A DNA stretch of 64,000 nucleotides from Leptoclinus maculatus (Eukaryota; Chordata; Actinopteri; Perciformes; Stichaeidae): assembly GCA_032191485.1 (NCBI GenBank), contig JAVDOI010000011.1, forward strand, positions 23,110,887 through 23,174,886, read 5' to 3'. The number at the start of each line of letters is the position of its first letter. Within the stretch, counting starts at the first letter, position 1. The notes beneath the pieces are model-generated. The model saw only the letters and a program-made list of their open reading frames with translations. It had not been told where the DNA came from and did not search any database. Below are positions 32,101 through 41,900 of this stretch, one piece after another. The position numbers were made by a program, and so were the translations under genes.

Positions 32101-33965
32101 TCATTGAGGTTCCAGCAACTACTGTAAGTCTGAAGGAATCTAGAACGAGGAGGAGGAGGAGTGGCGGTGGCTGCACCTGTAGGTAATGAATGGAAATCAC
32201 AGCCGTTCCTTTTCTATCAAGCAGCAAAGGTTGTAGCCTGACGTAATGTAATTAATGTGCCAACATTGAACGTCGATGCTGAAAGGATGAACCGCGCAGC
32301 CCTGACTGAAACTCATCTTAAATGTCACATGTTTGCATCTCAGTTTGTCCACAGCTAACGTAACGCCTCCCTCACCCTCACCCTCGGGTGGTCCTCCGTA
32401 CTTCCTCTGGCCGTTAACTTGAGTCAGCTTTGTATTGGTTGTTTTCAGCCAGGTCTCCAGCGCCTGCACCCGCTCGAGGTTCAGCACCTGGGACGGACAC
32501 ACACACACACACACACACCTTCAGTAACAGCACCCTTCCAACAGGAAAGATAAATCCTCAAACAGGATCAGTGTATCTCTCTGTGCCCATTTATTAAAAA
32601 ATCCAGCATACTCCAGTAGATTAGAGCGAACAGTGAGTTGATGAAACTGGACATCACCTGGTTCTTTAACATTTTAGATTGTGTAACACAGAGGTCTTCA
32701 ACAGGGGGTCCGCGAAATCTTTGGTAGATTAGACCATTTTTTTTACATATTTTTATTTTCCACAAATTGAAATGTCTTTAAATGTACATTAACATGAATC
32801 CAACATATTGTAGCGAATGGATAAATGGAGACAGAAGATGTTATCTTTCAGTCAGAAATGCACACATTCAGCGACACACAGGAGCTCTCACAAGCTGGGC
32901 ACTGGTTCACTCACAGCACGAGACAAGTCTGGACCTGTCCCTCCAAGCCTCCTGCACACAAAGAGGAGGACCCGCCCCTATCGCTGCTGTGTGAATTATG
33001 AGGCCGCATGTTACATATATATATATATATATATATACACATTATTATGCCAAGTGTGTGGACATTGTTATGAGCGACAATGGATCGTTTTGTAACTCAA
33101 CCAAAAAACTCCACAAGCACAAGAGAGATACCCTCCACCTCAGAAAACACCGTTGAAAATGCAAGTGGCGAGGCGGCACCTGCTGCTGATGTAGCAGCAG
33201 ATAAGGGTAAGCGCAAACGAGAGAAGACCCGAAAATATACAGATAATTATCTGAAGTTTGGATTTACCTTCAAGGAGACAGATGGCATTGAATTAATTTG
33301 TGTGTAATTTGCTCTGCTGTCAAACGAATGTATGAAGCCATCAAAGCGTCACTTGGAGACAACCCACAGCCACTTAAAAGACAAACCTGTTGAATACTTC
33401 CAAACTAGTCTCCAATCCCTCCAAGATCAACAGACATTGATGAGAAAATCAGGCAAAGTTGGTGAGCTAGCTTTGAAATGCTCTTATCAAGTTGCTCTTC
33501 GGATTGCCCAGAAGAAACAGCCATACACACTTGGAGAGGATTTAATATTGTCTTCAGCAATTGACATGTGTAAAACAATGTATGGGAATGATATTGACAT
33601 TAATAAACTGAAAACTATTCCAGTGTCGGACACAACCATTGCTCGCCGTATTGACGACATGGCATCTGATGTGAGGGTGCAACTGATAGAGAAGCTGAGG
33701 TTGGCATTTGCATTACAATTGGATGAATCAACAGATGTGTCAAAGGACGCCCAGCTTCTGGCGTTTGTGCGCTTTGTCGATCAAAATGAAATGCAGGAGG
33801 AATTTTTGTTTTGTAAGCGGCTTCCTGAACGCACAACTAGTTCTGAAATCTTCAAAGTGATTGATGTTATTTTCAAAGAAAATTACATTTGTTGGGCAAA
33901 ATGTATTGCGCTGTGCACCGACGGTGCAAGGGCCATGGCTGGTTTAAAAAAGTGGACTAATCGCG

Positions 33966-34006
<41 letters not shown>

Positions 34007-35500
34007 TAGAGATAGATAGAGCACCATGAAATTTCACTAGTTGATTTCTAACATTACTACATCATTATTTTGGTATTACAACTTTTGTGACATTTGTATC
34101 TCTAAATATGCAAATAAGGGAGTATCTTATTATACGTGCCAATTTACATTTCCAGGACAGAAAACTGAAGAGTGGACAAAGCCAGGTTCAATTTCTTATT
34201 TCATTTATATTGCTATATTTGAGTCAAAGGCTTAGCATAAATTCATAAACCAGAGAATAGATTTTAGTAAAAAAGTGTTCTATAAATCAGTCTACGAATG
34301 ATGTCTGAGTAAAAACATTGAGAAAAGAAGAAATAGTTTGGTATGTGAATTCTACTGGAGCTTTTGTAAAATATACATTTAGAAGACACTACAGGCGAAT
34401 AGTTTTAAACTAAATAACTAATAGACACACCATTAAACTTTCTCAGTTGATTACTTAGATTAAAACAAGTATGTCTGTATGTTGTTTAAACATGTAAATG
34501 AGGCATTATCTGATGCTAATGTTTGGTAAATGAAGGAGAAAACATAGAGTAGTGGAATAAACAGCTATAATCTCATTTGGATGTTTTCGTTCACAGCTAA
34601 TGAGACAAAATAGATACAAATCTCAAAATTGACCAGTGCATGAAAAAGTTGTTTTGCCTTAATATATTTTTACATAAAAACAATTTCTCACAATCGTTTT
34701 AGTCAAAATCACTCAGTTGGCTGAACTGACCATTTCCAAAGGCATGGTTTAGTGCTAATGATTTCTGAAAGCAGCCATATTAATTTATCTGCAGAACTAA
34801 ACACATCTCCTACATTAACTTAAATGTGTTACAGTATTGCTGTCAACGTTGCTGCTGTGAGATAATTAAGTGTACGAGCAGAAGCAATGGCGCTTTTACA
34901 GAACTACGGTTCAGATACACACGACACTAAAGTGGAGGGGAAACATAGCTAACTCCAAGTTGGCAACCCGTTTTAAATCTCCTAAAACACAACGGTTTAC
35001 TATGGAAATGTCCAGGAGAAACGTCTGGTTATGCGTGTTATTTCTAGAAAAACAATCCACAAAATGTTTGAAAAAACACTGGGGGCTCTTTATCAATGTA
35101 ATGAGCGGCAGGTGGGGCTCAACCAAGCGGCAACAAAAAAGACACAAAAACAACAGCAAAACAATGGTTTCCACAAGAAAACACGACAAACAAGTGACAT
35201 TACTGAGCACGAGACTTGGGAGGACACTTCACACAATGTAGCCAACCATGCGCGCGTGTTTAAAAACAGACCGCGGAGCGCGAAACAAACTAACTAGTTA
35301 GTCAAATCAAAGCGGAACCGCCTCGCGCCGACAAAAGTGGAGCTTTCGCTGAAATGGCCCAGGCCAACTTTTGATTTTCTTCAAACAGGCCATTCTCGGT
35401 TTACTTTAAAAGCAGCCACATTAAAAAAATAATAAATAAACAAATAATGGAACACAAACAAAGTAAAGTGACCAGTTACCTGGCTCTGCTTGCTTTCCAT
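25641..35500 (-). CDS. dnd1: Dead end RNA-binding protein (5 coding exons)
   Basis: Exons, in transcript order: 35500-35480, 32487-32382, 31346-31021, 30105-29973, 26194-25641. All have AG/GT borders and consistent phases, totalling 1140 nt (379 aa). The protein begins MESKQSQ, then LTQVNGQRKYGGPP, the hallmark N-terminal block of Dead end. RRM1 spans about residues 53-130 (RNP2 CEVFIS, RNP1 RGFAYGKY), followed by VRRSTEKR. A divergent RRM2 spans about 133-211 and ends ASMAKKVLVEAFKKQF. After a Pro-rich linker, a dsRNA-binding domain covers about 296-379. Dnd1 is a germ-plasm and germ-cell protein that binds U-rich 3' UTRs, works with Nanos and CCR4-NOT, and counters miRNA repression; loss removes germ cells in fish (family knowledge). 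Length and domain order match teleost Dnd1. Convergent with myot, 6 kb between the stop codons. Confidence 0.95.
26800..26906 (-). mobile_element. hAT-like terminal fragment in dnd1 intron 4
   Basis: Reading the minus strand from 26906 gives TAGGGCTGTGCAAAAATATC followed by GATATAGC, the terminus pattern of fish hAT elements. It is related to the fragment at 10204. No partner end is seen. Confidence 0.45.
27160..27550 (+). mobile_element. LINE reverse-transcriptase fragment in dnd1 intron 4
   Basis: Broken plus-strand frames give RVKPLYKEGG, LEPGNYRPV, VIHEQ and KKAFDTVNQDIVLMKLRA. These are the RT fingers and palm motifs of L2/CR1-like or related non-LTR elements. Several frameshifts and missing segments are present. 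It is antisense to dnd1. Confidence 0.75.
29771..29904 (+). repeat. 25-bp palindrome-bearing minisatellite
   Basis: About five tandem copies of ATTGAGTACATTGAGTACTCAACGC, where the last copies read AATGC instead of AACGC. Each unit contains the perfect 12-bp palindrome TTGAGTACTCAA. The array lies in dnd1 intron 4, ending 69 bp from exon 4 (29973). Confidence 0.93.
29973..30105 (-). CDS. dnd1: dnd1 exon 4: RRM2 core
   Basis: The exon encodes VLRVLADGVERLALKAGPG, then VSAIVAFSSHHAASMAKKVLVE. The acceptor CCCAG precedes 30105 and the donor GTATGT starts at 29972. The RRM2 lacks a canonical RNP1, as usual in Dead end. A palindromic minisatellite begins 68 bp into the following intron. Confidence 0.93.
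30396..30758 (+). mobile_element. TTAA-flanked MITE (Kolobok-like)
   Basis: TTAA at 30392-30395 and 30759-30762 flanks a 363-bp block. Its arms are imperfect inverted repeats about 55 bp long: left AGGGATAGTTTGGATTTTTT through ACTTATCCATAGTC, right in reverse complement AGGGTAGT through ACCTATCCATAGTC. An inner hairpin (TGTACGCTATATTT / AAATATAGCGTACA) lies near 30519-30562. No ORF. TTAA targets fit Kolobok or piggyBac; I recognise the TTAAAGGGATAGTT end from fish Kolobok MITEs. Confidence 0.75.
31021..31346 (-). CDS. dnd1: dnd1 exon 3: RRM1
   Basis: This exon holds the whole RRM1: CEVFISQIPRDTYEDLLIP, then EFRLMMNFSGQNRGFAYGKY, ending at EKRHLCIGDLP. The aromatic RNP positions (F56, F95 and Y97) needed for RNA stacking are intact. 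It starts VWDGPPPEARCE after a TCAG acceptor and ends LLK before GTACAG. Confidence 0.95.
31775..31965. mobile_element. Short SINE-like fragment with TA microsatellite
   Basis: GGGAGCAACATGGGGTTCAG, TATCTTGCCCAAGGACGCTT and CAACATG is a phrase common to fish retroposons. A (TA)n run near 31875-31896 precedes it. It lies in the 1.0-kb dnd1 intron 2. Confidence 0.45.
32689..34015 (+). pseudogene. hAT (Charlie/ZBED5-like) transposase fragment in dnd1 intron 1
   Basis: The left end CAGAGGTCTTCAACAGGGGG is a hAT-Charlie-type terminus. A plus-strand frame starts MDRFVTQPK at 33080, carries a Lys/Arg patch (KGKRKREKTRKY), enters a BED-finger region with an in-frame TAA at 33305-33307 and missing zinc ligands, and resumes in the same frame at 33332 (PSKRHLETTHSHLKDKP). 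It continues through LQLDESTDVSKDAQLLAFVR and CTDGARAMAG, the catalytic-core blocks of ZBED5-like proteins. The copy ends at a (TA)n tract (33967-34004); the C-terminal half and right terminus are absent. Opposite strand to dnd1. Confidence 0.85.
34016..35479. other. Remainder of dnd1 intron 1
   Basis: AT-rich sequence with no exon or transposon end recognised. The plus-strand open frames near 34870-35297 have no family resemblance I can see. Confidence 0.45.
35480..35500 (-). CDS. dnd1: dnd1 exon 1: seven codons
   Basis: The exon encodes only MESKQSQ before a GTAACT donor at 35479. The ATG (35500-35498) is preceded by GGAGACG (G at -3). Upstream, the minus strand reads through with no in-frame ATG for about 30 codons, and none of that resembles Dead end. 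The start is accepted because phase 0 joins exactly to VLNLERVQALETWL in exon 2. Confidence 0.85.
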
Positions 35501-35930
35501 CGTCTCCACCAGTGTTGTGTTCGCTCGGACGGTGACGCTGCTCTGTAGCCCCCCCAGAGCGCACCTGGAGCCCACTATTGGCCAGCAAATTACACTTGAC
35601 ACCGCGCCGCCTTCACGGTCAGCTCGTGCCGTAGGCCACCTCCTCGGCGCGCATTCAGTTCAAATGTGAGCAAAAAGAAAAAATTACTCACAGGAAATGG
35701 GTCGACTCTGTAACAAAAGTAGTTACAGAGTCGACCAAGGTGGCTCAAGTGGACCCTGGAAGATGTATGGACGGCTAGTTTAAAACTGAAAAAGGCTAGT
35801 TTAAAACTGAAAAAGTATTGCAGGTAGTCTAATAGAAATGTGTTCCATATAAGCCTTAACTTAACACACATACCATGACAAAGAGCTCGTGAGAAAAAAA
35901 TGCAGTTTGGCAAGTCAAATCAGTTTTTAA
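35501..35930 (-). promoter_or_regulatory. dnd1 promoter-proximal region with hairpin and direct repeat
   Basis: CpG-containing sequence (35510-35660) precedes the dnd1 start. At 35700-35736 a perfect 15-bp inverted repeat (GGTCGACTCTGTAAC) has a 7-nt loop. At 35773-35814 a 21-bp direct repeat (GGCTAGTTTAAAACTGAAAA plus A) occurs twice in tandem. No TATA box at a convincing distance. The promoter assignment rests on position only. Confidence 0.45.
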
Positions 35931-38130
35931 TTAATTAATTATTTTTAGTTTTGATGGATTTAAAGATAGGGTAGGTACTCTTGAGAAACAGAATGCCAGA
36001 TTAAAAAAAATATCCAATCGAAAATACCCAGCATAGTGTTTCCAACTAGTTTCCAATGAAAGTAGGGAGCAGCAGTCACTCCAAAAGTCTGGTTAAGGTT
36101 AAGACCAAACCCTCGCGCCGAAAGGCGGGATCCGACCCCCATTGCTGGGGTTTTCCCTGGCTGAATTCGAGCTACCAGCTACTTAAGGTTCATCTCATGG
36201 AGCTGCCGCCCGTCCTCTCAACAAAGTAGTCCCCTGGTGGCAACAAACTATCAAAACCTACACAAACCCCGTACATTCAACATATTTATCAAGCCCTCAG
36301 GGCAGCTCTACTTCTTTGTAGGGCAGACTGGAGGCTACAGTGGCTCACTATGCCCCCCCTCCAGGTACAAGTGGTATTACAAGACAGGAGGGGCCAGGAT
36401 AGCTGGTTAGCATGCTCATTTAGATATCTCTGCAATACAATAGATGGATGTGTTTGAAATAACGTCAACACAATCTGTTGATAATAATTGTTCTTTTAAA
36501 CTAAAAGTCTGACCATATCTTTAGGCATTACACACTGGGACTGGAAACACCTTGTGTTACATTAGCATATGTGTTTGTGTGTCCTCTCTATTATGGAGAA
36601 AATTAGTTTGATTTTCTTTTCTGCAGTTCCTTTTTATTGGTTCCGAAGCAATATGTTGGTTAGTACTAAAGATGCAGTACTGATGCAGAAAAACTGCTTT
36701 TCACTCAGGAATTATTATTATTATTTAATAATATTTGAATAATAAAGTGAAGTGATAGTCCTTTTTGAGCGAAATTAATTTTCATATTGAAGTACATAGT
36801 AACTTTGTAAAAAATAACTACAATAACAAGAGTTCAATCATATTTCTTATGTGATTATTAATGGTCAGCAACAAGCTGGGTGGCAACACAATGGAACAAT
36901 ACAGTCACAATTACACAGTTTGCTTAACAACATCAAAGCTTCTGATAGCTACATTGCAACTCTGCAACAACATTACAGTTACTGCAAGTGGATTACGCAC
37001 AACAGTATCACCACCAGCAATTTTGCAGCCTAGCCAACGGCATACGGTTTAACATCTCCTCCATTAGTAATGTAAATACACAAGCGGTTCCTTACAGAGA
37101 CTGGAGCACAGTACAGAGCATGATCCCACACCAGTCTCACGTCAGTTTCAAGACAGGTTGGCGGTGCTTACCCACATCTAATGGCTACACACATGCCCTA
37201 CCTATGTTAAACAATTCATGAGGTAATCAGAGGCTCTACTTTTGATTTCTATTATGAACAATACTTCTTCTGCAATACCTCCTACAGTCGCAAATTGGAA
37301 CTTAAAATACATTTTAAATTCAGTTTACTTTACTGTGAAGAATGAACATGTAATTTAAACAGTTAAAGCAGGCATCACATGAAATCCAATACATAGTTTT
37401 ATATGTACTTTCTTTAACCAGGCAAGATAGTTTTACATACAATAAATTACAAACTGGAGTGATGGAGCAAAGGTGAAGTTCCTGCCATGATCCACTTCCA
37501 CCATTGTAGTGGTATCTCCAGCTCGGTGTATCTATCGAGGAGACAAGTTAGTCTGTTTGAGGGTGCGAAGCTAGTTAGGGTTTTCATCCTTGGTGCTACA
37601 CTAGTGACCCTGCTGGTTGGTGGGGGCACCTGCCTCTGGGGTAGCACTGGTAGGGCAACCTGTTTTCACACCTAACTTGTTACATACGGACACTTGCTCA
37701 GAAACCGTGGCGTCACTTTTTAGCACACTGGGTACCCCTTTAGGTTTACTTTCATGACGTTAGTTAAGTTTGTTCTGTAGCAATGTTAAAATAGGTCAAT
37801 GTTGACTTCTAGTTTCACAAAGGACATTAACAGCATCCTCTTTTGTTAAAAGTCCTGCGTTTGTGTTTGTCGGTCTTTATACTACGTCACCAGACTTCCA
37901 CCTTTACTCCCGTCATAATTACTATGGTGGACCTGCAAATGGAAAACTGACTTCAGAGGGGCACGCGGAGCGTCATGGCGTCATCATTTGGATCTGGCTA
38001 TTTTTGTTTTTTGGAACGAAAGTGCAGGATTGAATAAACAAACCTGGACTGCTGTGTCCCTGATTTCTGCACGCACCTTTCTTTAACAAAAGGGTATAGA
38101 AGTAGAAAGAGGAAACCATGATCATCCGTC
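35931..38130. other. Intergenic DNA, no gene seen
   Basis: The segment 36045-36100 (TTTCCAATGAAAGTAG...ACTCCAAAAGT) recurs in diverged form at about 42228-42272, indicating one interspersed repeat family in two places. Nothing else is recognised. Confidence 0.45.
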
Positions 38131-38146
38131 TACCAGAACTGCAAAA

Positions 38147-38697
38147 ATGGCTGAAGAAAAGCCCAATTCTTCTCTGCAGTGGAGCAGCTAATTATGGACG
38201 GTTATGGGGAGTTTAATGGCTGCTTATGACCAAAGGCAATATGGTATAAACAAGACAAAAAGTCTGGCTGAATAAAATAAATTATATGCGTAAGTAATCC
38301 TCAAATGTAATTTTGTCATGTTTTTCCATGTCTACATTGTCATTAATTTGGAATTTAAAAGAACAATTATATAATTAGCTTTTTGAACCGGTGGACCAAA
38401 CGGCACATGGGAGCAAGTTAAAATGAAATATCCAAAAATCCTACAGAATGCTATTGTATTGGGCTCTCTCTGCTATTTCTTGTGCTTGCTTACTGATCAT
38501 TCTGTGACAGTGCACTCTGTAAAATAAGGAGAGGGCAGAGCCAAGAGAAAAACTCAAGGTGGTTCGAGATGCCCCTGACTTCACCTCCTCAGAGGAGCTG
38601 GCCATCTACCAGAACTACAGTCGGCTGGCCAACTACAGTCGGCCAGTACCAGGTGGTACTTTCACAGCTGGTGCCAGGATGCAGCAACTGTTACATT
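38147..38697 (+). pseudogene. PIF/Harbinger Myb/SANT-like protein remnant
   Basis: Plus-strand fragments in shifting frames resemble the Myb-like second protein of Harbinger transposons. They are MAEEKPN with a Phe-less SSLQWSS-type continuation (38147), KQDKKSG (38253), GTWEQVKMKYPKILQNA (38400-38453), and SSEELAIYQNYSRL...GGTFTAGARM (38585-38680). Stops and frameshifts separate them. No DDE transposase of the same element was found nearby. Confidence 0.5.
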
Positions 38698-38902
38698 AGT
38701 GGTAAATAAGGTTTGTTTCCCCTTTTGCAGTGTTTTAGTTTGTATGTTTAAGTTGTAGGACCCATGGTAAAGCTGCTGCCAGCACTGCAGCAAGCTGTTG
38801 GGGAGCCGAGTTTTTAAAATTGCAATGTGTTAATTAGAGTTTTGGAATAGTTTGTATTTTTAATATTCATCTTTATCATCTACAGATGGTGGAACACAGG
38901 GA

Positions 38903-38940
38903 TACCTTACTGAGCAGATTTCCATCTGCTCAGTAAGGTA
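38903..38940. repeat. Perfect hairpin, 17-bp stem, 4-nt loop
   Basis: TACCTTACTGAGCAGAT, loop TTCC, then ATCTGCTCAGTAAGGTA. The right arm ends in AAGGTAAGT, a strong splice-donor match, and an acceptor-like CTACAG lies 18 bp before the left arm. Confidence 0.95.
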
Positions 38941-38949
38941 AGTCTGTGT

Positions 38950-41900
38950 TGTTAAAAAATAAATACACAGAGGACATTGCTATAGAAGTGATTGTAGCAG
39001 GAGTTTTTTCTCCGTCATGTGTTGAACAATAACCAATTATTCGTAGTTCTGTAGGATCCTGAAGAGGTCCACTCCCTTTACAAGGTATACCCACGAATTT
39101 AAATAGTGGACTGGAAAAAGAGATTCAGTTGATTGATAAAAAAGCTTGAATGGCTTGTAATTTGAATAATATCATGCCTCACCTGATTGAAACTTGACTA
39201 AACCAACTAGATCAAATCCAGTAAAGTGAAAATAAATCTAAAAGCAGAAGATGGAAAATGTCATAAAACAAATAACATTTTAAATGAAGTCAATATAAAA
39301 AATAAAAAATTTGTAAAGATATAATGGTAAACGAGAGGGGACAAAATTTGAGGAGTCAGTGTAACATTATACTAACAGTCTCCACAAAAGGTCATAGTAT
39401 TGACTCATACATTTTTAATAAAATCACACCGCCATTGTATAGAAGCTTTCATGCAAGATTCCATAGAAAACCATTAATAATAAACTTGACAAAAAGGGTT
39501 TTCTGCACACAAAAAGAAATGGGCACACGTGACTTTAAACCATCACAGGAAGTAAAATTCCACAAGGTGTCAGTGTTGGATCATGTCTGTTTCCCCTGAG
39601 TAGGACAACTGCTGTGAGATTAGATAAACCTGTTTGTATGCACATCCTCTCATTGAGGTGTGTGCAGCTTAATGAACCACAGTTTATGCAGAATATATGT
39701 TGAGAATAATGATCTCACTAGTATTTGTGATAATTCAATTCTTGGTGGTATTAGAAAAAAATCTCCCAAATGTAACACGTTGATCGTATTGACTTCAACC
39801 AAAATCCATTTACTTTGTACACATTCCAGATGTATGGGCTGAAGAAAATATTTTTTTCTTGTGAGGACTGAATGTATGATTGGGAAAAAAGTGTTAGAAC
39901 TTTAAAGTAACACATGTTTCAAAGAGTTTTGTGTTAGTGCACTGCACAATGTGGAGGTGGACTCATGAGTATTTCCATTTTACCCAACTTCTACAGTTCA
40001 GAGGCAAATAGTGTACTTTTTTATTATTATTACATTTACCTGGCAGCTTTAGTTACTAGTTACTTTGCAGATTCAGATTAACAATACGAAATATAATTCA
40101 ACAAATAAATGATGATGTATTATTATAGGTTAAGCTAATCAGCAGAGTCTGAGCTGAATATAAAGTAGTTCAACGTGATGCACACATTTTTGTCATTATA
40201 ATATGATATTATTCTAAAATGAGCCAATCTGCATCATAAGTACTTTTACTTTTGGTACCATTTGTATCATATTTGCTACATGAGTTTCAGAGACCTCTAC
40301 ATGATTAACATACTTTCCTGAAAAACCCGTTGCATACAATCCTATACATGTCTTCTGCCATCTGATGGATTTCCATGCACTGCAGGGAGTAGCAGGCATT
40401 TAAAAGCCATTTCCAAAATGGCAGCCTTCACGAAGTGACTCGTTCGTTTTCGGCAGGGAAATCGTTGCTAATTTTGAAAAAGTTACACTGGATTTACTTC
40501 ATTTTTTTTAGGTAAGTGGTTGCACGAAATAAATGTATCTAAATCCAGATATATATTTTAAGTTGACTTTAATTCATTTATATTCATAATTTTACCTCAA
40601 CTATTTTGAGTAAAGTTTACTCACTATGTTCATGTTTAGTATACTCAAATGTATTATGTAACCTCAATTACTATTTACCTTTTTTGTTTTTATAGATTCA
40701 GATCAATTTAATGGTTTCATTTCTACAAACTAAAATTAAGTTTGATTTAGTTAAACATTTTTAGCTATTACTAGTATCTTAACTTTCAATACATTCCATG
40801 TTTACACAAATGAAGCAAACAAAATACTCACTTTTTACAACTTTATTATCTTCATTACCAGCAATGTAAATAAGTACATTTACTCAAGTATTGTACTTAT
40901 GTAAAAATATAAGGTACTTGAACTTAAGTATTTCTATGTTCTGCTACTTTCCACTTCTCCTCCCATACATCGCAGAGGTAGATATTGTTTTTTTAACTAC
41001 ATTTGTCTGAAAGCTTTAGTTTCTTTTCATCTGAAGCTCTATTGTGCATTTACTGCACAATACTTTTGATTGTGCAGTAAATGTAAAAGTACATTTTGAT
41101 GAGAATACTTGCTGACAACACTTTTACTTACAGTAAGTAAGACTTTGAATGCAGGACATTTACTTATACCAGTGCCATTGCTAACAAAAAAAACAATGCA
41201 CCAGTACCATAGCTGCAAGACAGTGAACATGTACATCCAAAGGATGCACTGAGTGAATATAATACCCAATGTCTCACAAAAACAAGCCCCTATGTCCAGG
41301 GTTCACACTAGTGTTAATACAACAGTCCAACACACGTTTTTCAGCTTGCAACATCTTCTTAAGCTGCATTTCACATTATAGTAAATGTTCTCTGTCACCT
41401 CCAAACCAGAAATAATAATGCAGCTTAACAGGGTTCACATGAACGGCTGAAGAAATCCACCAGTCCAGCACTGACTTTGGTCTTTGGTCAAAGTACTTTG
41501 AGGGAAAGCAAGAGCACTTTCTGAATGAATTCATGTGTTCAGAGCATAGGTGACTCCTGTCACGCTTATTGTAGATGGAGCCGTCATTGTTTGTTTGTAC
41601 ATATAACTTGATTTTTGTTCACATTGATATTGACCTGACATACGTAGACCTCTCTGTACAGCATGCTGCTTTACTTTTGTACTGCCCCTTTATCCATCTG
41701 AGGTTGGACGTGCACACTATCCACCTTATTTGTAGCACTCTTTCAAAAACTAATATTAGGTCTATTCAACCTTATAAAGCCTGACTAAGTTTGAACTTGT
41801 ATCATTATTGAGTATATAATACACTTAAAGCGACGAGGAAGCACATTTTTTATTGATTTTGGCAGTCCCTGTGGACAAAAAAAGTACTTGAGCACCAGTC

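Noticed and set aside
35031..35297. Basic 88-codon plus-strand ORF upstream of the dnd1 start
   Set aside because: Lys/Gln/Asn-rich by base composition, no initiation context or similarity, and it lies within dnd1 intron 1.
38903..38940. microRNA precursor
   Set aside because: A 17-bp stem with a 4-nt loop is too short for Drosha/Dicer processing.
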